From the NCBI GenBank assembly GCA_037446115.1, contig JBBIJF010000022.1:1-64000 (forward strand): a stretch of DNA of 64,000 nt, written 5' to 3'. Shown here one piece after another: positions 62,096-64,000 of this stretch (its first letter is position 1; each line of letters opens with the position of its first letter). The stretch comes from JANWXD01 sp037446115 (lineage in GTDB: Bacteria; Acidobacteriota; Terriglobia; Bryobacterales; Bryobacteraceae). A program made the position numbers and the translations under genes. The notes under the pieces are model-generated. The model saw only the letters and a list, made by a program, of their open reading frames with translations. It was not told where the DNA came from and did not search any database.

Positions 62096-63223
62096 TCAGC
62101 CGAGATAGAACTTGCGGATCAGCGCTGCGACCCGGCGGACGTGTTCTTCCCGGAGATGAAGACCGAGCGGCAAGGACAGCACTTCTTGCGCCGCACGTTC
62201 CGCCACCGGAAGATCGCCGGGCTTCAGCCCGCAGGAGCGGAAGGCAGGCTGCAGGTGCAGCGGCACCGGATAGTGAATCCCGGTTCCGACGCCGGAGCCG
62301 CGCAAGTACTCCCGCAGCGCTTCCCTCCGAGCGGCGCGAACCACGTAAAGGTGATACACGTGGCCGCTGCCGCGACTCCTCCCTACGGGACGCAGCAACG
62401 GCGCCGGGATGCGGGCAAGCTCCTCGTCGTAGACCGCCGCCAGTCGGGCACGCGCGCGATTCCACTCTTCCAGATGCAGCAGCGCGATCCGCAGGTAGGC
62501 AGCCTGTAGCTCGTCCAGGCGGGAATTTAACGCCGGCAGACCGGCCGTGTGGTCTGAACTTCGCCCTCCGTCCCGCAACAGGCGGGCCCGCCTGGCGTGT
62601 GCTTCGTTCTTCAAACACAGAGCCCCGCCATCACCCAGCGCTCCCAGGTTCTTGGTGGGGTAGAAGCTGTAAGCCACATAGGGCGAATAGTCCGTGAGCG
62701 GCAGTCCTTCGTGGCGCGCGCCATGGGCCTGACAAGCATCCTGAACCACGGCGATGCCCGTCTGCGCCGCCAGCGCGCGCCACTCCTCCAGGCGGCAGCT
62801 CTGACCGTAAAGATGCACCGGAACCGCGGCAGCCGTGTTGGAACTCATAACCTGCCGCGTCTTGTGAGCGTCGAGCAGCAGCGTGTCTTCCTCCACGTCC
62901 GCGAAGCGCACGCTCGCCCCCGCACGCAGCACGGCTTGGGCGGTGAAAGGGGCGGTCAGTGGTGAGGTGATCACCTCCTGCTCGCGGCGGCCGATGCCCG
63001 CCACCAGAAGCCCGATGGTGATGGCGTCGGTGCCGGACGCCGTGCCTACGCAAAACGGCGCCCCGCAGAAGGCGGCAAATTCCGCCTCGAACGAAGCCAC
63101 CTCCGGTCCCAGAATCCACTGGCTCCGGCGGACGAGTTCCCCGAGCTTACGGCGGAATCGTCCCCAGCATTGCCGGTGAAGCACCCGAAGGTCGGCCAGC
63201 GGGATCGTTGTCGTGGCAGACAT
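62096..63223 (-). CDS. DegT/DnrJ/EryC1-type sugar aminotransferase (375 aa)
   Basis: This PLP enzyme transfers an amino group to a keto-sugar nucleotide. It begins 'IPLADLRVLHRQCWGRFRRK' and has 'APFCVGTASGTDAITIGLLV', 'VVQDACQAHGARHEGLPL' with the PLP-binding Asp, and 'YSFYPTKNLGALGDGGALCL' with the active-site Lys. The C-terminal 'GTGIHYPVPLHLQPAFRSCG' is standard for the family. The ATG at 63223 lies 77 bp inside the end of the epimerase gene, a long but plausible overlap. Together they suggest synthesis of an amino sugar for a surface glycan. Confidence 0.92.
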   Translation of the reverse strand: MSATTTIPLADLRVLHRQCWGRFRRKLGELVRRSQWILGPEVASFEAEFAAFCGAPFCVGTASGTDAITIGLLVAGIGRREQEVITSPLTAPFTAQAVLRAGASVRFADVEEDTLLLDAHKTRQVMSSNTAAAVPVHLYGQSCRLEEWRALAAQTGIAVVQDACQAHGARHEGLPLTDYSPYVAYSFYPTKNLGALGDGGALCLKNEAHARRARLLRDGGRSSDHTAGLPALNSRLDELQAAYLRIALLHLEEWNRARARLAAVYDEELARIPAPLLRPVGRSRGSGHVYHLYVVRAARREALREYLRGSGVGTGIHYPVPLHLQPAFRSCGLKPGDLPVAERAAQEVLSLPLGLHLREEHVRRVAALIRKFYLG

Positions 63224-64000
63224 GGGCGCGGTAATAAGCCAGCGTGCGCGCGACTCCTTCCGGTAGCTCCACACGGGGCTGCCAGCCCGTCCATGCCCGG
63301 AAGCGCCGGTCGTCCGTCGAATAACTGCCGATGTCGATCGGCACCAGCTCTCTCGGGAACGGCACCTGGCGCACGCGCGAGCCCGCAACCGTGCGGGCGA
63401 TCTCGGCGAGCTGCAGCGCACGCGGCCCTCCCACATTGCAGGTCGCATGGACCGATCCGGGCGGCAGCGGCGCCAACCCCGCCCGCAGGAGCGCCTCCAC
63501 CGCGTCGTCCACGTACAGCAGGTCGCGCAGTTGCGTCCCGTTCCCGTATACGCACACGTCTTCTCCTCTGAGGAGGCAAGAAAGAAAGACCGCGATGAAA
63601 CCTTGTGAGGGCAAATGCAGCGCCTGCCGTGGCCCGTAAACATTGGTCAGGCGGAGGCAGACGGTCTGAAGCCCGTAAAGGGACGACTGCAGCCTGTGGT
63701 AAGCCTCCGCGGCCAGTTTGTGAACACCGTTGAAGTCCACCGGAGCCGTGGGATGGTCCTCGTCTACCGGAAGATAGCGAGGGCGCCCGTAAACTTGCCG
63801 TGTGCTCGTGTAGACAATCCGCGCCCGGGGCGCCCAGCGCCGGCAGGCCTCCACAAACCGGAGATGTGCGCGGGCGTTGAGTTCCAAATCACGCTCCGGA
63901 TCCTGCACGCTGCGGAAATGGCTCACTTCGCCGGCCAGGTTAAAGATCACCTCTGTGCCCGGCAGGACGTCCGCCATCGCCCCCGTATCGGCGATATCCG
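63147..64000 (-). CDS. NAD-dependent sugar epimerase/dehydratase, 5' end beyond the window
   Basis: Only the part after the first Rossmann strands is inside. Visible motifs are 'GTEVIFNLAGEVSHFRSVQD', 'ARIVYTSTRQVYGRPRYLPV', 'VCLRLTNVYGPRQALHLPSQ', 'QLRDLLYVDDAVEALLRAGL' and 'TCNVGGPRALQLAEIARTVA', the SDR-type sugar epimerase pattern. At the catalytic YxxxK position the sequence reads 'DFNGVHKLAAEAY', so the Tyr is replaced by Asn. The glycine-rich NAD loop lies off the right edge. The 3' end overlaps the aminotransferase gene. Confidence 0.88.
   Translation of the reverse strand, partial: DIADTGAMADVLPGTEVIFNLAGEVSHFRSVQDPERDLELNARAHLRFVEACRRWAPRARIVYTSTRQVYGRPRYLPVDEDHPTAPVDFNGVHKLAAEAYHRLQSSLYGLQTVCLRLTNVYGPRQALHLPSQGFIAVFLSCLLRGEDVCVYGNGTQLRDLLYVDDAVEALLRAGLAPLPPGSVHATCNVGGPRALQLAEIARTVAGSRVRQVPFPRELVPIDIGSYSTDDRRFRAWTGWQPRVELPEGVARTLAYYRAHVCHDNDPAGRPSGASPAMLGTIPP

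Noticed and set aside
63224..63643. Longer N-terminus of the aminotransferase
   Set aside because: It is rich in Cys and Arg, lies antiparallel in composition to the epimerase coding frame, and has no family similarity.

Overview
The window is a high-GC bacterial chromosome segment, most likely from an Acidobacteriota of the Solibacter/Bryobacter type. I infer this from four full-length or near full-length receptor-like proteins with an N-terminal carboxypeptidase-regulatory domain and a beta-barrel, a GWxTD-domain secreted protein, tandem HlyD-type adaptors, AlkP-superfamily secreted enzymes and frequent GTG/TTG starts. No rRNA or tRNA gene is present to confirm it, and there is no prophage, insertion sequence or convincing CRISPR array. 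Most genes lie on the minus strand.

Layout. 1-3.3 kb: three tandem periplasmic adaptor genes (the first cut by the window edge), one with a large Gly/Ser insertion. 3.4-12.6 kb: rho, lon, clpX and tig (with no clpP between tig and clpX), then ahcY and metK of the activated methyl cycle. 12.7-18.7 kb: a membrane protein of unknown function, a small ribbon-helix-helix-like protein, and a translationally coupled set of three AlkP-superfamily enzymes. 18.7-22.3 kb: a small zinc-ribbon protein, a terminated minus-strand transcript that looks like a structured ncRNA, a heparinase-like secreted protein, a metallo-beta-lactamase-fold protein and a small exported protein. 22.4-25.9 kb: a barrel-like secreted protein and the GWxTD protein. 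26.1-34.4 kb: a tightly coupled ten-gene run with a Trm112-like protein, GT9, an MsbA-like ABC exporter, yicC, gmk, rpoZ, coaBC, a family 4 uracil-DNA glycosylase, tmk and holB. 34.5-38.6 kb: a beta-propeller-like protein, gene remnants, two PepSY-type membrane proteins, an eIF2B-like isomerase and an FmdB-type zinc ribbon.

38.7-40.9 kb carries a compact sulfur module (APS reductase, APS kinase and a PHP phosphoesterase). 40.9-46 kb has a YgfZ-like protein, an MBL hydrolase, a LolC/E permease, lysS and a GT2. 46-51 kb pairs a PL10-like pectate lyase with a TonB-type receptor. 51.3-53.7 kb holds hemH and a protoporphyrinogen/coproporphyrinogen oxidase. 53.7-60.4 kb holds two more receptors, one interrupted by a single in-frame TAA. 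60.6-64 kb has a TMTC-like membrane glycosyltransferase, a DegT-type aminotransferase and the 3' part of a sugar-nucleotide epimerase gene.

Functional picture: core housekeeping (transcription termination, proteolysis, nucleotide and cofactor synthesis) is interleaved with envelope and polysaccharide functions. I see no single dramatic new system. The best leads are the APS/PAPS/pAp operon, the structured RNA candidate at 19.1-19.3 kb, the AlkP triad operon, the receptor with an in-frame stop, and a recurring -10-box-next-to-start pattern that suggests leaderless mRNAs.
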